This document shows, one piece after another, positions 18,802 to 27,616 of a stretch of DNA of 64,000 nucleotides; position 1 is the stretch's first letter, and the number at the start of each line of letters is the position of its first letter. Source of the DNA: Cohnella silvisoli (lineage in GTDB: Bacteria > Bacillota > Bacilli > Paenibacillales > Paenibacillaceae). The notes below the pieces were generated by a model. That model had not been told where the DNA came from. It made no database searches and saw only the letters and a program-made list of their open reading frames with translations. The DNA lies in the NCBI RefSeq assembly GCF_021190915.1, contig NZ_JAIOAP010000015.1, positions 1 through 64,000 of the forward strand, read 5' to 3'. A program made the translations under genes and the position numbers.

Positions 18802-19620
18802 CTAATGCCCGTAGAAACCCGCAAACTCATCGCCGCATGGACCTGTTTCCGCATTGATTCGCTGTTGGATTACACTCCCGTCTGCGCGATACAATTTACT
18901 GAAATAGCTTCCAAGCTTCTCCGTCGAAACGCCAACATAATGGCAGGTGAATGACCGTCGGAAGCGGTCGGAGGTTCGATTAGGGCCTGAGCCATGAATG
19001 ACATTCCCGTTAAAGAAGAGCGTATCTCCCGCTTTCATCTCCACGGAGACGGCCTTCATCCCTTTAGGAACATGGACGATCGCTTGCGTGAAAGATACTC
19101 GAGAATCGGCTTGCTCCGGGCAGAACAAATCGATCTCGCCCGTTTGCGGCACGACCATCATTCCTCCGTTCGCCATATCGCAATCGTCGATCGCCGTCCA
19201 TGCCGCAATACAGGTCCCCGGCTCGACCTTTAAATAGTAATTATCCTGATGAAGCGCCTGCCCTCTTGCCCCAGGAGGCTTATAATAAAACATGCTTTGC
19301 GATGCCAAAGGCTCCTCGCCGAACAAATCGGCCAGAATAGGGATCAAGCGGGGGTGGAGCATGAACTTCAAAGCTGTCGCGTTAAAATAGTGCGGCTGCA
19401 AAATTCGCGGATATCTCTTCAAAATATCGTCACCGGCCTCCTTCTCGCCAAGCGGTTCGAAAAAGCCCGGGATCGGCGGACCAGCGTGAATATCCATAAA
19501 CGTGTTCCTGATTTCGGCAACTTCAACCTGCTCGAATAATTGGCGTATGACTAGATAGCCGTCTGTATGAAACTGCAGCAACTGATCGGATGATAGCGTT
19601 TCTGGCGGATTGTCTCTCAT
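18802..19620 (-). CDS. Phytanoyl-CoA dioxygenase (PhyH) family protein
   Basis: Predicted Fe(II)/2-oxoglutarate-dependent oxygenase of 272 aa. The iron triad is visible as HQD in ALHQDNYY near residue 125 and a distal His in NVIHGSGPN near residue 208, followed by Arg residues that could hold 2-oxoglutarate. It has a good ribosome-binding site (AAGGGGAG). It is transcribed away from the AraC regulator at 19762, which probably controls it. PhyH proteins of soil bacteria oxidise diverse small molecules; the substrate here is unknown. Confidence 0.88.
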   Translation of the reverse strand: MRDNPPETLSSDQLLQFHTDGYLVIRQLFEQVEVAEIRNTFMDIHAGPPIPGFFEPLGEKEAGDDILKRYPRILQPHYFNATALKFMLHPRLIPILADLFGEEPLASQSMFYYKPPGARGQALHQDNYYLKVEPGTCIAAWTAIDDCDMANGGMMVVPQTGEIDLFCPEQADSRVSFTQAIVHVPKGMKAVSVEMKAGDTLFFNGNVIHGSGPNRTSDRFRRSFTCHYVGVSTEKLGSYFSKLYRADGSVIQQRINAETGPCGDEFAGFYGH

Positions 19621-19761
19621 CGTTCACTCCCCTTGTCACATTTGAATTCGTTCGTCTTCAATTGTAAAATGGAGGGCATCTCCCGTGAATGGACGGCTAT
19701 GCTATATACCTATACAAAACTGCTATTTTTGACGAGAGTTCGGGAGGAGTCTTGAAAGCTG

Positions 19762-20607
19762 ATGACAAATAATCTATATCATGATGGAGAGGAAGCCTAC
19801 CATTTTCCCGCGGGTATCTTGATGACCGGACAATTCGCTTCTCCATTCGGCTTTCACCAGCACCGCCCCGCGGGGAGACAAGACTGGATGCTCACCTACA
19901 CATTAGGAGGCGAGGGGCTATTTCGGGTCAAGGATTTCGTCTATACAAGTACAGCCGGCACCCTTGTCGTTATTCCGCCAGGCATTCCGCAGCACTATGC
20001 TACCGGGGATAATAGCGTATGGGAATTCATGTGGGTCCATTTTCTCCCCCGCCCCCATTGGCTGCCATGGCTCCAATTGCCAATGGCCGGAGAAGGCCTC
20101 TTAGCACTGTCCATTGAACGGGAATCCGGCAAGCAGCGTCTTGTCTCAGCCTTTCAACGGTTGATCGACGATAACCTTGGCACCTCTTCCTTCAGCGGCT
20201 CTTATGCGCTGCATGCACTGGAGGAGATCATTTTGATTTCAGCGGAAGAAAGCTCCCGCACAACGCAAGAGAAGATCATGGACCCTAGAATTGCAGAGTT
20301 GATCGATTATATGAGCAGAAATTCTGAAGTGCAGCACGCCGTCGAAAACCTTGCCGCACGCCTATCGCTCTCGCCCTCACGACTATCCCACCTCTACAAA
20401 GATCAGGTAGGCGAAACACCCATGCGCACGCTCAGGCGCTTCCGATTAGAACAAGCCGCCAAATGGCTGGATTTCACCTCGAACAGCATCACGCAAATTG
20501 CTTCGGACGTCGGATTCAACTGCCCGTTCCACTTTACCCGGATATTCACCGAGCACTACGGCATGCCCCCGACTGCTTACAGGTATAGGAAGCATAAAAC
20601 CCAGTAA
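19762..20607 (+). CDS. AraC family transcriptional regulator (cupin sensor)
   Basis: One-component regulator of 281 aa. Residues about 20-150 form an AraC-type ligand-binding cupin (GRQDWMLTYTLGGEGLFRVK, then VVIPPGIPQHY). Residues about 180-280 hold the two helix-turn-helix motifs (LAARLSLSPSRLSHLYKDQ and IASDVGFNCPFHFTRIF). It is divergent from the PhyH gene across a 141-bp gap, so it probably regulates that gene and senses a sugar or related ligand. A strong shared terminator follows. Confidence 0.93.
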   Translation: MTNNLYHDGEEAYHFPAGILMTGQFASPFGFHQHRPAGRQDWMLTYTLGGEGLFRVKDFVYTSTAGTLVVIPPGIPQHYATGDNSVWEFMWVHFLPRPHWLPWLQLPMAGEGLLALSIERESGKQRLVSAFQRLIDDNLGTSSFSGSYALHALEEIILISAEESSRTTQEKIMDPRIAELIDYMSRNSEVQHAVENLAARLSLSPSRLSHLYKDQVGETPMRTLRRFRLEQAAKWLDFTSNSITQIASDVGFNCPFHFTRIFTEHYGMPPTAYRYRKHKTQ

Positions 20608-20628
20608 CTGCATTTGTACCCACACACA

Positions 20629-20665
20629 CGAAGAACCCCCACCATATGCGGTGGGGGTTTCTTCT
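20629..20665. terminator. Bidirectional terminator between araC-type gene and parM-like gene
   Basis: A perfect stem (GAAGAACCCCCACC paired with GGTGGGGGTTTCTTC, one bulge) lies between two converging genes. T-rich or A-rich flanks on both sides fit termination in both directions. Confidence 0.85.
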
Positions 20666-20673
20666 ATCCTATT

Positions 20674-21768
20674 TTACACAGCTTCCGATTGCGATGTTTT
20701 GTTCTTAGCCAGTTTCAGGTAACCATACACGTTCTGCAGCTCGCTATCTTCCACGAAACGAAGCCGCATGTTCTCGGCTGCATCGATTATGTACGGCTTA
20801 AGCGCAGCGGCGCCGCCGCCTAGGACGTAGAAGCACTGAATATCCGGGTACTTCTTCCAGCGCTTGCGAATCAAGTCTACGATCTTCTGAGCGGCGCGGC
20901 TAAAGTAATTATCGACGATTGGCCGAATGTCGGCCTGACCTTCTCCAACCCGTTGAATGATGAACTCGTGTTTGCGAATCCGCTGTACGAGCTTCGCCCG
21001 ACTCGGGAAGCGATAACCGTATTGGTCTTCGACATCGCGAATGATGGAGTCTAAGTAAGAGGCAAGGCCTAATTGCTCGCCCGTGCTGAATTGGTTATCG
21101 ATGCTCATCCGCTTTACGACCGGGAAATCCGTCGTTAATGCTCCCATCTCGCAAATGCCGATGCAGCCGTAGTAGAGCTCTTCGTCCCTTACCTGCAAGT
21201 TCTCGTGCGTAGCCATGTGAAACAATGCGGCTGCGCCCTCGATCGAGATGATTGCCCGGCGGATGTTCACCCGAACCGTACGTCCGCGCAGCTTAGGAGT
21301 CGACAGGAAAGTCACTTCATGCTCGCCGACGAGCCGCTCTTCGAATGATTGATGGAACCGTGCGTAAGTACGAACCGGTAAGCCTGTGCCGATCACGTAT
21401 TCAACTTGATCGATCGATTGCCCCGGCTGCAAGGAATGGGCCACGCTCGTCACGCTCGCGTAAGCAAGAGCCGTCAAGGCAACGATGAGCGATTGATCGC
21501 TGGTCGCCTTGTTATCGGTTTCCTCCAGCTCTGCGTTATCCTGATCCTCTGAAGCCAGCAATCCAACGAAGTAACGTTGGCTCTTCTTCTTAAGTTTCGG
21601 GCTGTAGACCATTACGTCAAGCGCCTTCAGCGGTGCGTCTTCCTCTTGGAGAATATGTCTTTCGTATCCCGGAGATACGATATTCGGAATGATCACGGGT
21701 TCATTCGATCCGCTCACGACCAATTTAACGCTATCGTTGCCAATATCTATTCCTGCTAATTTAATCAT
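20674..21768 (-). CDS. ParM/StbA-like actin family protein
   Basis: Predicted filament-forming actin-like ATPase of 364 aa. The phosphate-1 motif is GIDIGNDSVK at residues 6-15, the phosphate-2 region is IGICEMGALTTDF near residue 207, and the adenosine motif is VLGGGAAALKP near residue 325. ATG 21768 (MIKLAGIDIG) follows GGGAGG at good spacing; the longer upstream frame has no site. No plasmid centromere or ParR partner is visible, so a plasmid-partition role is not supported. It is divergent from an M23 peptidase/bactofilin operon, which hints at a role in cell shape, DNA organisation or sporulation. Confidence 0.85.
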   Translation of the reverse strand: MIKLAGIDIGNDSVKLVVSGSNEPVIIPNIVSPGYERHILQEEDAPLKALDVMVYSPKLKKKSQRYFVGLLASEDQDNAELEETDNKATSDQSLIVALTALAYASVTSVAHSLQPGQSIDQVEYVIGTGLPVRTYARFHQSFEERLVGEHEVTFLSTPKLRGRTVRVNIRRAIISIEGAAALFHMATHENLQVRDEELYYGCIGICEMGALTTDFPVVKRMSIDNQFSTGEQLGLASYLDSIIRDVEDQYGYRFPSRAKLVQRIRKHEFIIQRVGEGQADIRPIVDNYFSRAAQKIVDLIRKRWKKYPDIQCFYVLGGGAAALKPYIIDAAENMRLRFVEDSELQNVYGYLKLAKNKTSQSEAV

Positions 21769-21902
21769 TATGAACCTCCCAGGCTCCAATCCGAATGTTA
21801 GCCTATTCCAACCGTCTTCTTTATTATTGGATTCGCCCTATTCCGACAAATTCCTCCTTTCCACTAATGATTCTTCTCATTTTTTTAAGAAAAAAAGGAA
21901 TA

Positions 21903-21920
21903 TTCGACAAATAAGTCGAA
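21903..21920. promoter_or_regulatory. Spo0A-box-like palindrome before the M23/bactofilin operon
   Basis: TTCGACAAATAAGTCGAA is an inverted repeat 41 bp before the M23 start. Its first nine bases read TTTGTCGAA on the other strand, which equals the Spo0A box consensus known from Bacillus subtilis (TTTGTCRAA). A second, weaker match (TTCCGACAAA) lies near 21839. Control by Spo0A is an inference. Confidence 0.4.
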
Positions 21921-21961
21921 GTAACTTGAGATGAGGATGTAGAACAAGCAGGAGGAAAGCA

Positions 21962-22981
21962 ATGAAGTGGCGACATAAGAAGTTCACCTTCATGGTGATC
22001 CCGGATGCGAACAGCTCGGTGATTCGTTTCCAACTATCGGCAGTCATACTCGTAATCGGACTAGTCATCGTTATCGCATTGCTGGCCGGCGCCTTAACCG
22101 CGTTTCTGTTGTATAAAGGAAATACCGGCCAAATCGGGCAGCTGCAACAGCAATTATCCGCTGCAACCGGCAAATATGAAAAAATCATTAATAGCAAGAA
22201 CGAGCATATCGATGTGCTTCAGACGAACGTGGCGGACTTGTCCGAGCAAGCCAAAACAATGAACGACCGAATGGCCGACATTAAGAACCTGGAATCCCAG
22301 TTAAAGAAAATGGTCGGCATTGAAACGGGCAGCTCCGCTAAAACAAAAGGAACTTTAGATCAATCGTCTAAGGCGGTCACTGCGGACGAGGAGCAAATCT
22401 CCATGGACGGGGGAACGGGAGGCGAAGAGGTCCCGATTACCGAAGGCGAAATGGGATTGCTTGTCGATCAAACGCGGGATGATTTCCTATCCATCGGCCA
22501 ACAGATCGAATGGCTGAAGCCAGAGCTCGAGATTACCAAAGATGCCGTAACCAAGCAATTGAAGCGGCTCCGAGTTACGCCTACGATATGGCCGACGGAC
22601 TCCCGCAGGGTTACCTCCTTGTTCGGCATTCGTAAGGATCCCTTCACCCATCGGGCTACCTTTCACGCCGGATTGGACATAAGCGGCGATACGGGCGATC
22701 CGATCTATGCCGCTGCGGATGGAACCGTCATCTCCGCGGAAAGAAGCTCTTCCCATGGCAATAATGTGCTGATCTCCCACGCCAACGGAGTTCGTACGCA
22801 TTATTCGCATTTGAGCAAAATATTGACCGAAGTCGGAGCGAAAGTAAGTAAAGGCGATATCATCGGCGAGCTCGGCTCCACGGGACGCAGTACCGGCCCC
22901 CACCTTCATTACGAAGTCATCATAAACGGAGAGAATGTAGATCCGCGGCCATATCTTAATGCGACTAGAGGGAGCAACTGA
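21962..22981 (+). CDS. M23 family (LytM-type) metallopeptidase, membrane-anchored
   Basis: Cell-wall endopeptidase-like protein of 339 aa. One membrane helix is at about residues 22-44 (VILVIGLVIVIALLAG), followed by a coiled coil (about 55-115), a linker, and a C-terminal LytM domain (about 215-335). The zinc ligands are visible: His and Asp in HAGLDISGD, and the HxH of GPHLHYEV. All are kept, so it is probably an active peptidase rather than an EnvC-like activator. GGAGG precedes the start. The bactofilin gene follows 2 bp later. Bactofilins are known to position M23 peptidases in other bacteria. Confidence 0.93.
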   Translation: MKWRHKKFTFMVIPDANSSVIRFQLSAVILVIGLVIVIALLAGALTAFLLYKGNTGQIGQLQQQLSAATGKYEKIINSKNEHIDVLQTNVADLSEQAKTMNDRMADIKNLESQLKKMVGIETGSSAKTKGTLDQSSKAVTADEEQISMDGGTGGEEVPITEGEMGLLVDQTRDDFLSIGQQIEWLKPELEITKDAVTKQLKRLRVTPTIWPTDSRRVTSLFGIRKDPFTHRATFHAGLDISGDTGDPIYAAADGTVISAERSSSHGNNVLISHANGVRTHYSHLSKILTEVGAKVSKGDIIGELGSTGRSTGPHLHYEVIINGENVDPRPYLNATRGSN

Positions 22982-22983
22982 CG

Positions 22984-23439
22984 ATGTTCAAAAATAAAAA
23001 GAGCAAAATCGATCCGAACATGACCGATACGCTGATCGGCGAAGGAAGCCTGTTCGAAGGGAAACTCAAATCGGATGCCGGAATACGCGTAGAAGGTCAG
23101 ATCATTGGCGATATCGATAGCGCCGGAGACGTCACCATAGGTGAGAACGGCGTCGCCCGTTCCCATATTATCGCTCGCAACGTTATCTTAGCCGGACAAG
23201 TCGTCGGCAACATATCCGCTAAGGGGAAGTTGACGATCAAAGCTTCGGGGAAATTAAACGGGAATTTATCCGCGGCGGAATTGTCCATCGAATCCGGCGG
23301 TATTTTCCAAGGCTCAAGCAAGATGGACATCAAGGAAATGGTTGCCCATCCCGAAGAGAAAACCGTAACGCGCGAACCGGAACCGAGCATCCCGATTGCT
23401 TCCGAAGACGAAGCGGTTGCCGTACTGAAAACCTGGTAA
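22984..23439 (+). CDS. Bactofilin (polymer-forming cytoskeletal protein)
   Basis: Small cytoskeletal protein of 151 aa. The central region (about residues 18-115) shows the short-period beta-helix of bactofilins (GEGSLFEGKL, GDIDSAGDVTIGENG, VVGNISAKGKL). Polar, proline-containing tails flank it. The gene starts 2 bp after the M23 peptidase gene, with GGAG inside the end of that gene, so the two are coupled. Expected role: scaffold that localises the peptidase for local wall remodelling. Confidence 0.94.
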   Translation: MFKNKKSKIDPNMTDTLIGEGSLFEGKLKSDAGIRVEGQIIGDIDSAGDVTIGENGVARSHIIARNVILAGQVVGNISAKGKLTIKASGKLNGNLSAAELSIESGGIFQGSSKMDIKEMVAHPEEKTVTREPEPSIPIASEDEAVAVLKTW

Positions 23440-23441
23440 GT

Positions 23442-23471
23442 TTGCGCGCCCTTCCGCAATTCGTGTATGAT
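23442..23471 (+). promoter_or_regulatory. Sigma-A-like promoter
   Basis: TTGCGC, an 18-bp spacer, then TATGAT, just after the bactofilin stop and about 35 bp before the next start. This suggests that the following gene also has its own promoter. Confidence 0.5.
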
Positions 23472-23507
23472 GCATAAGTAGGCAGACAGAACGGAAGGTT
23501 GACTGGA

Positions 23508-24365
23508 GTGAGCGAATTGGAAGAATTGAAAAAGGCATACGAAATACTGGGTTTGCCAGAAGACGCTACCCGGGAACAAGTGGAAAATCGCTATTTTATA
23601 TTAATGAAAAAAGCGCGTGCAGAACAATCCCGTGCCGCCGATAACGACGGCGAGGACAGCACGCTCGATCTAGCGGAGGTCAACCGCGCGTACAATCTAG
23701 TCTTAGGAATCGAATCGCAGAAATCCACTACCGTCGAGAAACCGACTAAGCTTGGTCATTTTTTCTATTATTATAAGCTGCACGTGATCGTCGGCATTAT
23801 TATCGTACTTATCGCCGGCTACATGATTAAAGACGGAATCGACAAGAGGCGGGCGGCCGCCAACTTGCCTCCGGCGAATCTATCCGTGAGCGTATTCGGC
23901 AACTTCTACTTCGCGGACGTCGGTTTACTGGAGCAGAACATGCTGAAGCTCGTTCCCGATTGGAAACGGATAGCTACGACGCTCGTTTTCGTCCCCACGG
24001 AAATCAAAAGCCAGCAGGACATGGCCATGCAACAGAAAAGCGTGCTTATGCTGATGACCGAAAAATCCGAGCTCTATATTACGGATGAGAAAAACTTCAA
24101 GAGCCTGTCCGCCCAAGGGGCATTCGTCAGTCTCAATCAATTTGAAGGATGGTCTTCACTGAACGTTCCCAAGGATAAGCTCCGCCTTGGCCGCACGGAT
24201 GAGGACAAAGAGGATCACCCTTACGGAATCGACGTTACCGGAAATCCCGTGTTCAAAGGCATTGAAATGTCCGGAGAGCATCAGATTATTGCCGTGCGCG
24301 CCACCGAAGAAAAATGGGCCGATACGCGCAAGCTGCTCGAGAAGCTCGTTGCAACAACCCCCTAA
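23508..24365 (+). CDS. Membrane protein with degenerate J-like domain
   Basis: Protein of about 285 aa. Residues 1-70 resemble a DnaJ J-domain (ELKKAYEILGLPEDATREQV, then DLAEVNRAYNLVLG) but lack the HPD tripeptide needed to stimulate DnaK. One membrane helix follows (about residues 85-105, HVIVGIIIVLIAGYMI), then an extracellular domain of unknown fold. GTG 23508 follows GGAAGG; TTG 23499 is too close to it. It follows the peptidase/bactofilin pair on the same strand, so it may belong to the same envelope process. Without HPD it is unlikely to be a true co-chaperone; the function is unknown. Confidence 0.75.
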   Translation: MSELEELKKAYEILGLPEDATREQVENRYFILMKKARAEQSRAADNDGEDSTLDLAEVNRAYNLVLGIESQKSTTVEKPTKLGHFFYYYKLHVIVGIIIVLIAGYMIKDGIDKRRAAANLPPANLSVSVFGNFYFADVGLLEQNMLKLVPDWKRIATTLVFVPTEIKSQQDMAMQQKSVLMLMTEKSELYITDEKNFKSLSAQGAFVSLNQFEGWSSLNVPKDKLRLGRTDEDKEDHPYGIDVTGNPVFKGIEMSGEHQIIAVRATEEKWADTRKLLEKLVATTP

Positions 24366-24372
24366 AACCCAG

Positions 24373-24422
24373 AAGGTACTGTCTCCTAAGTCCAACGACT
24401 TGTGAGACAGTACCTTTTTTTA
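24373..24422 (+). terminator. Strong intrinsic terminator
   Basis: A 13-bp perfect stem (AAGGTACTGTCTC and its complement) with an 18-nt loop is followed by a run of at least seven T. It ends the M23-bactofilin-J-like transcription unit. Confidence 0.92.
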
Positions 24423-24460
24423 ATCATCGTTCCGGCTCACTCTCTCCGACGTGAGTTTTT

Positions 24461-24730
24461 TTAATCTTGAAGGAACAGGTACAAAAGCACAACGTGTAAA
24501 AGCAGCAACGCGGGCATCCCGAACACGAACGAGGGGTGTTTCGTCTTATGCCGCCATATTCTCATCGCGACAATGGCCCCCGCCGCTCCCCCGATAGCCG
24601 CCCAGAGAAACAGCGTCCTCTCGGGCACCCTTCTTCCATGCTTGCGCGCCTGCGACTTATCGTATGCCATTAAAGATAAAGTAATAAGGTTAACAACGAT
24701 CCCGATTGCAATCCAATATTGTGCATTCAT
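24461..24730 (-). CDS. DUF1294 small membrane protein
   Basis: Protein of 89 aa with two or three membrane helices. It matches the DUF1294 pattern: first helix, the charged stretch YDKSQARKHGRRVPERTL, then the glycine-rich helix WAAIGGAAGAIVAM and the basic loop RHKTKHPSF. Function is unknown in the family. The ribosome-binding site is weak. It stands alone between two terminators. Confidence 0.88.
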   Translation of the reverse strand: MNAQYWIAIGIVVNLITLSLMAYDKSQARKHGRRVPERTLFLWAAIGGAAGAIVAMRIWRHKTKHPSFVFGMPALLLLHVVLLYLFLQD

Positions 24731-24828
24731 TTATTAGCTAGCCTCGTTTCCCTGAAATCAATCCATTTTAATCTTACAGAAGTCTGAGAGAGAAACAAGT
24801 GTATTTTCCACGCTTCTTATCTGTGAAC

Positions 24829-24868
24829 AAAAAAACCTCTGAACCGCAGCATCGCGATTCAGAGGGCA
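24829..24868 (-). terminator. Terminator of the SLH-protein gene
   Basis: On the minus strand CCTCTGAATCGCGATG and its partner form a stem closing at GGTTCAGAGG, followed by TTTTTTTG. It lies 50 bp after the SLH gene stop. Confidence 0.85.
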
Positions 24869-24918
24869 TAAACGAGCATGTTTGACGGACGAACAGTAAC
24901 ACTTAAGCGGAAACTTGA

Positions 24919-26985
24919 TTACATGCCGTTAAAGTAAACAACGTATGGATTAGACCCCTCAGATGTCTTGAGTCCATTCCATCCTGCGGCATCGGTAATG
25001 ATATTCGGCTGGAAAGTCATCGCATAAGTTTTGTTAGCTTGCAGCTCATCGACTAGTCTAAGCACAACTTCGGTAACGACTTTTCCAGTATCGTTAAGCT
25101 CATCGAAATCAATGTTCACCGTGCCGCCGTCTTTTTCCCGAATACGGAATGCGGATTCATCCACATTCTTGACTGGCTCGCTGAACATCACCTTGATTTG
25201 TTTGCGGCCAAGCGCGATTACCTGTGACACGAAGGGGTCGCGATTAATTATATCCGTGCCGGCGAATGTATATCGATCCGCGTTATTCGTGGTTACTAGC
25301 TCCGCCACTCCCGATATTTTCGCGACATATACGTGACCTTCACGAAACAGATTCGGATTGGTCTCTTTGTTACGGAATTGGATAGTCACTGCTCTATCGC
25401 TTCCCCATTTGCGTCTTGAATAAGATTGCCAGTCCGTCCATGCCACTGGAGTTCCATCTTCATTGATTATCGTCAATTTGAAATTTTTCACATCCGTATC
25501 CGTCAAGGCACGATTAAAGGTAACATCCAACGTATTGCGATCGGTCGGCTGCACGCTCTGCAAAACAATCGGGCTTCCCGGATTGGCAACTCCTCCAAAC
25601 CTCCAATTCGTGGAAGGATCCATTACATTACCCACCATATCAGGAATGTTCGCGATCGTTAACGTATATAACGTGGCATCTTGTTGAGCGGATGTTTTCA
25701 AGGTGACGGTTCGACCATCGCTATCAATTACCGCTTGAATGACCGACAGTCCTTTATCGATGCTATACCGATCGTTAAGCACTGCGTATTCAGGCCTGAT
25801 CTTCTCGCTGAATTTAACGGTTATCGTCGCATTAGCATTAATTTGCACTGAGGTTACTTTAGGCTTGGTATTATCGTTAGAGCCCACAAAATACAAATCG
25901 CTGCGGGTATCCATCACGTTGCCTGCCAAATCTTTGACATTGCGGATCGTAAGCTGGTAGGTCTTTCCATCCACAGGCTCGGAAGTCGTAAAGATTACCT
26001 TCCGTTGGTCGGAGGAAATCTGAATCGTTGTTAGTTTCAAACCGTTATTGAGCATGTAGTTGGAGGCGTTGGTCGCGGTGCTCGTGTCTACAGGCTCCGA
26101 GAACGTAATCTCCACAGTCCGATTCGTGTTGCTGACCATGGAAGTGACTTGCGGTTTAGTCGTATCATCCGGAATAGTAACGTAATTCCATCCAACGCCA
26201 TCCACGTATAAGGTGTGAGTTACGCCTCCGACTAGCCGATCGGTCCACAAGGTGACCGACATCCCGTCTTGGCTTAATGTCGCTTGCTGAATGCTTCTTT
26301 TATTTCCGTAATTATCCTTTAACAAAAACCTGCTTATATCTGCGTTGTCGGTCCATTGCTGTAAATTCACCCGCACGGATTGGTACGAAAGCGGCTCAAC
26401 CGATCGAACGTGCAGCGGCTCGACGTGCGTATCCTCATATACGGCATAGGCAGCTTCAACCAATAGAGCCCGAGACGCGTCCATTGTATAATCGCTTAGT
26501 TGCGGGATCAGCTTACGATCCAATGCCAAGCTGACGGCTCCTCTTGCCCACTTGGATACCGTACCGGTAACCGGCGTAGATCCGCCGCCCGACAACCCGT
26601 AACTTCTAACGAAAACCGCTGCGAGTTGCTCCACCGTGACGTTCTGCATCGGCGAGAACACCTTGTTTCCTGTTCCTCCCATCAGTTTGGCGCGAGTGAC
26701 CGCTTCAATTTCCTGATAAGACCATCGCGTTTTCAGAACATCGTCGTAACTCGGCGACGACAGCGTTGACGGAAGCTCCAACAATCGGAATAATATCGCT
26801 GCCAGTTGCTCCCGAGACATGGATTCATACAATCTAGAGCTGCCATCGGCAAATCCGGTGAAAATATTTTTCTGCTTCAATACATCGAACTTCTGCTCCG
26901 TAGTTAAATTCGACGCTCCCGCAACCGTAAACGGCACGCTAAACAGCATCAGCAAAGAAAGCAAACTCACAATGATTCTTTTCAT
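24919..26985 (-). CDS. S-layer-homology (SLH) protein with Ig-like domains
   Basis: Exported surface protein of 688 aa. It has a signal peptide (residues 1-23, ending VAGAS) and about three SLH repeats to residue 185 that should bind pyruvylated secondary wall polymer. At least three SbsA-type Ig-like domains follow, starting near residues 290, 375 and 480 and recognisable by VTSMVSNTNRTVEITFSEPV and similar strands. GAGGAGG precedes the start. No enzyme domain is visible, so a structural or adhesive role is likely. Confidence 0.9.
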   Translation of the reverse strand: MKRIIVSLLSLLMLFSVPFTVAGASNLTTEQKFDVLKQKNIFTGFADGSSRLYESMSREQLAAILFRLLELPSTLSSPSYDDVLKTRWSYQEIEAVTRAKLMGGTGNKVFSPMQNVTVEQLAAVFVRSYGLSGGGSTPVTGTVSKWARGAVSLALDRKLIPQLSDYTMDASRALLVEAAYAVYEDTHVEPLHVRSVEPLSYQSVRVNLQQWTDNADISRFLLKDNYGNKRSIQQATLSQDGMSVTLWTDRLVGGVTHTLYVDGVGWNYVTIPDDTTKPQVTSMVSNTNRTVEITFSEPVDTSTATNASNYMLNNGLKLTTIQISSDQRKVIFTTSEPVDGKTYQLTIRNVKDLAGNVMDTRSDLYFVGSNDNTKPKVTSVQINANATITVKFSEKIRPEYAVLNDRYSIDKGLSVIQAVIDSDGRTVTLKTSAQQDATLYTLTIANIPDMVGNVMDPSTNWRFGGVANPGSPIVLQSVQPTDRNTLDVTFNRALTDTDVKNFKLTIINEDGTPVAWTDWQSYSRRKWGSDRAVTIQFRNKETNPNLFREGHVYVAKISGVAELVTTNNADRYTFAGTDIINRDPFVSQVIALGRKQIKVMFSEPVKNVDESAFRIREKDGGTVNIDFDELNDTGKVVTEVVLRLVDELQANKTYAMTFQPNIITDAAGWNGLKTSEGSNPYVVYFNGM

Positions 26986-27157
26986 CCCGCTACCTCCTCT
27001 TGTCCGCCCTAGTTTGGCTCGGTTCAGTTGCGGCGGTTCAAACTATTTGACGCAGAGAAGATACGTTTTGTTTCGTTAATGAGAAAAATTTTAAAATTTT
27101 GAAACGATATGGAGCATGTCCAGGAGGTGATCTCCTCCGTTGATTGCTGCTGCGTTC

Positions 27158-27616
27158 GAATTAATCGAATTTTTAGTGCAATTCCTCGCCGATGCTCCGA
27201 CTTTACAGGAATTAATCCAATTTTTAGTGTAATCCCCCGCCGATGCCCCTCCCACACAGGAATTAATCCAATTTTTAGTGCAATTCCTCGCCGATACCCC
27301 TCCCACACAGGAATTAATCCAATTTTTAGTGTAATCCCCCGCCGATGCCCCTCCCACACAGGAATTAATCCAATTTTTAGTGCAATTCCTCGCCGACGCC
27401 TCTTCCACACAGGAATTAATCCAATTTTTAGTACAATTCCTCGCCGATGACCCTCCCGCACAGGAATTAATCCAATTTTTAGTGCAATTCCTCGCCGATG
27501 CCCCTCCCACACAGGAATTAATCCAATTTTTAGTGCAATTCCTCGCCGATGCCCCTCCCACAGAGGAACTGATTGAAATTATAGAGTAACTCCCTTCCGC
27601 GGCCCCTACTTTTGAC
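27158..27616. repeat. Nine-copy 51-bp tandem repeat (array A)
   Basis: Nine units of exactly 51 bp begin at 27158 and every 51 bp to 27566. Eight carry GAATTAATCSAATTTTTAGT, then a C-rich half ending CCTCCCACACAG. The ninth (27566) is different: it has GAGTAACTCCC like the units of the second array at 33790-34074, so the two arrays are related. Units alternate between a GTGCAATTCCTC and a GTGTAATCCCCC version. Long ORFs with a 17-residue period are open on both strands, but none has a convincing start or ribosome site. The last unit overlaps the 3' end of the frameshifted gene at 27606. The flank 26986-27157 shows nothing else. Confidence 0.92.

Noticed and set aside
20674..21768. Plasmid partition locus because of the ParM-like protein
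   Set aside because: No ParR gene, centromere repeats or replication genes nearby; neighbours are chromosomal envelope genes.
27024..27589. ORFs of up to 162 codons with 17-residue repeats across array A, and the 78-codon ORF in array B
   Set aside because: The period of 51 bp keeps several frames open at once on both strands; unit variants create stops in the most gene-like frame and there is no convincing start.
27158..27616. CRISPR array
   Set aside because: The whole 51-bp unit is repeated with no unique spacers, and no cas genes are present.
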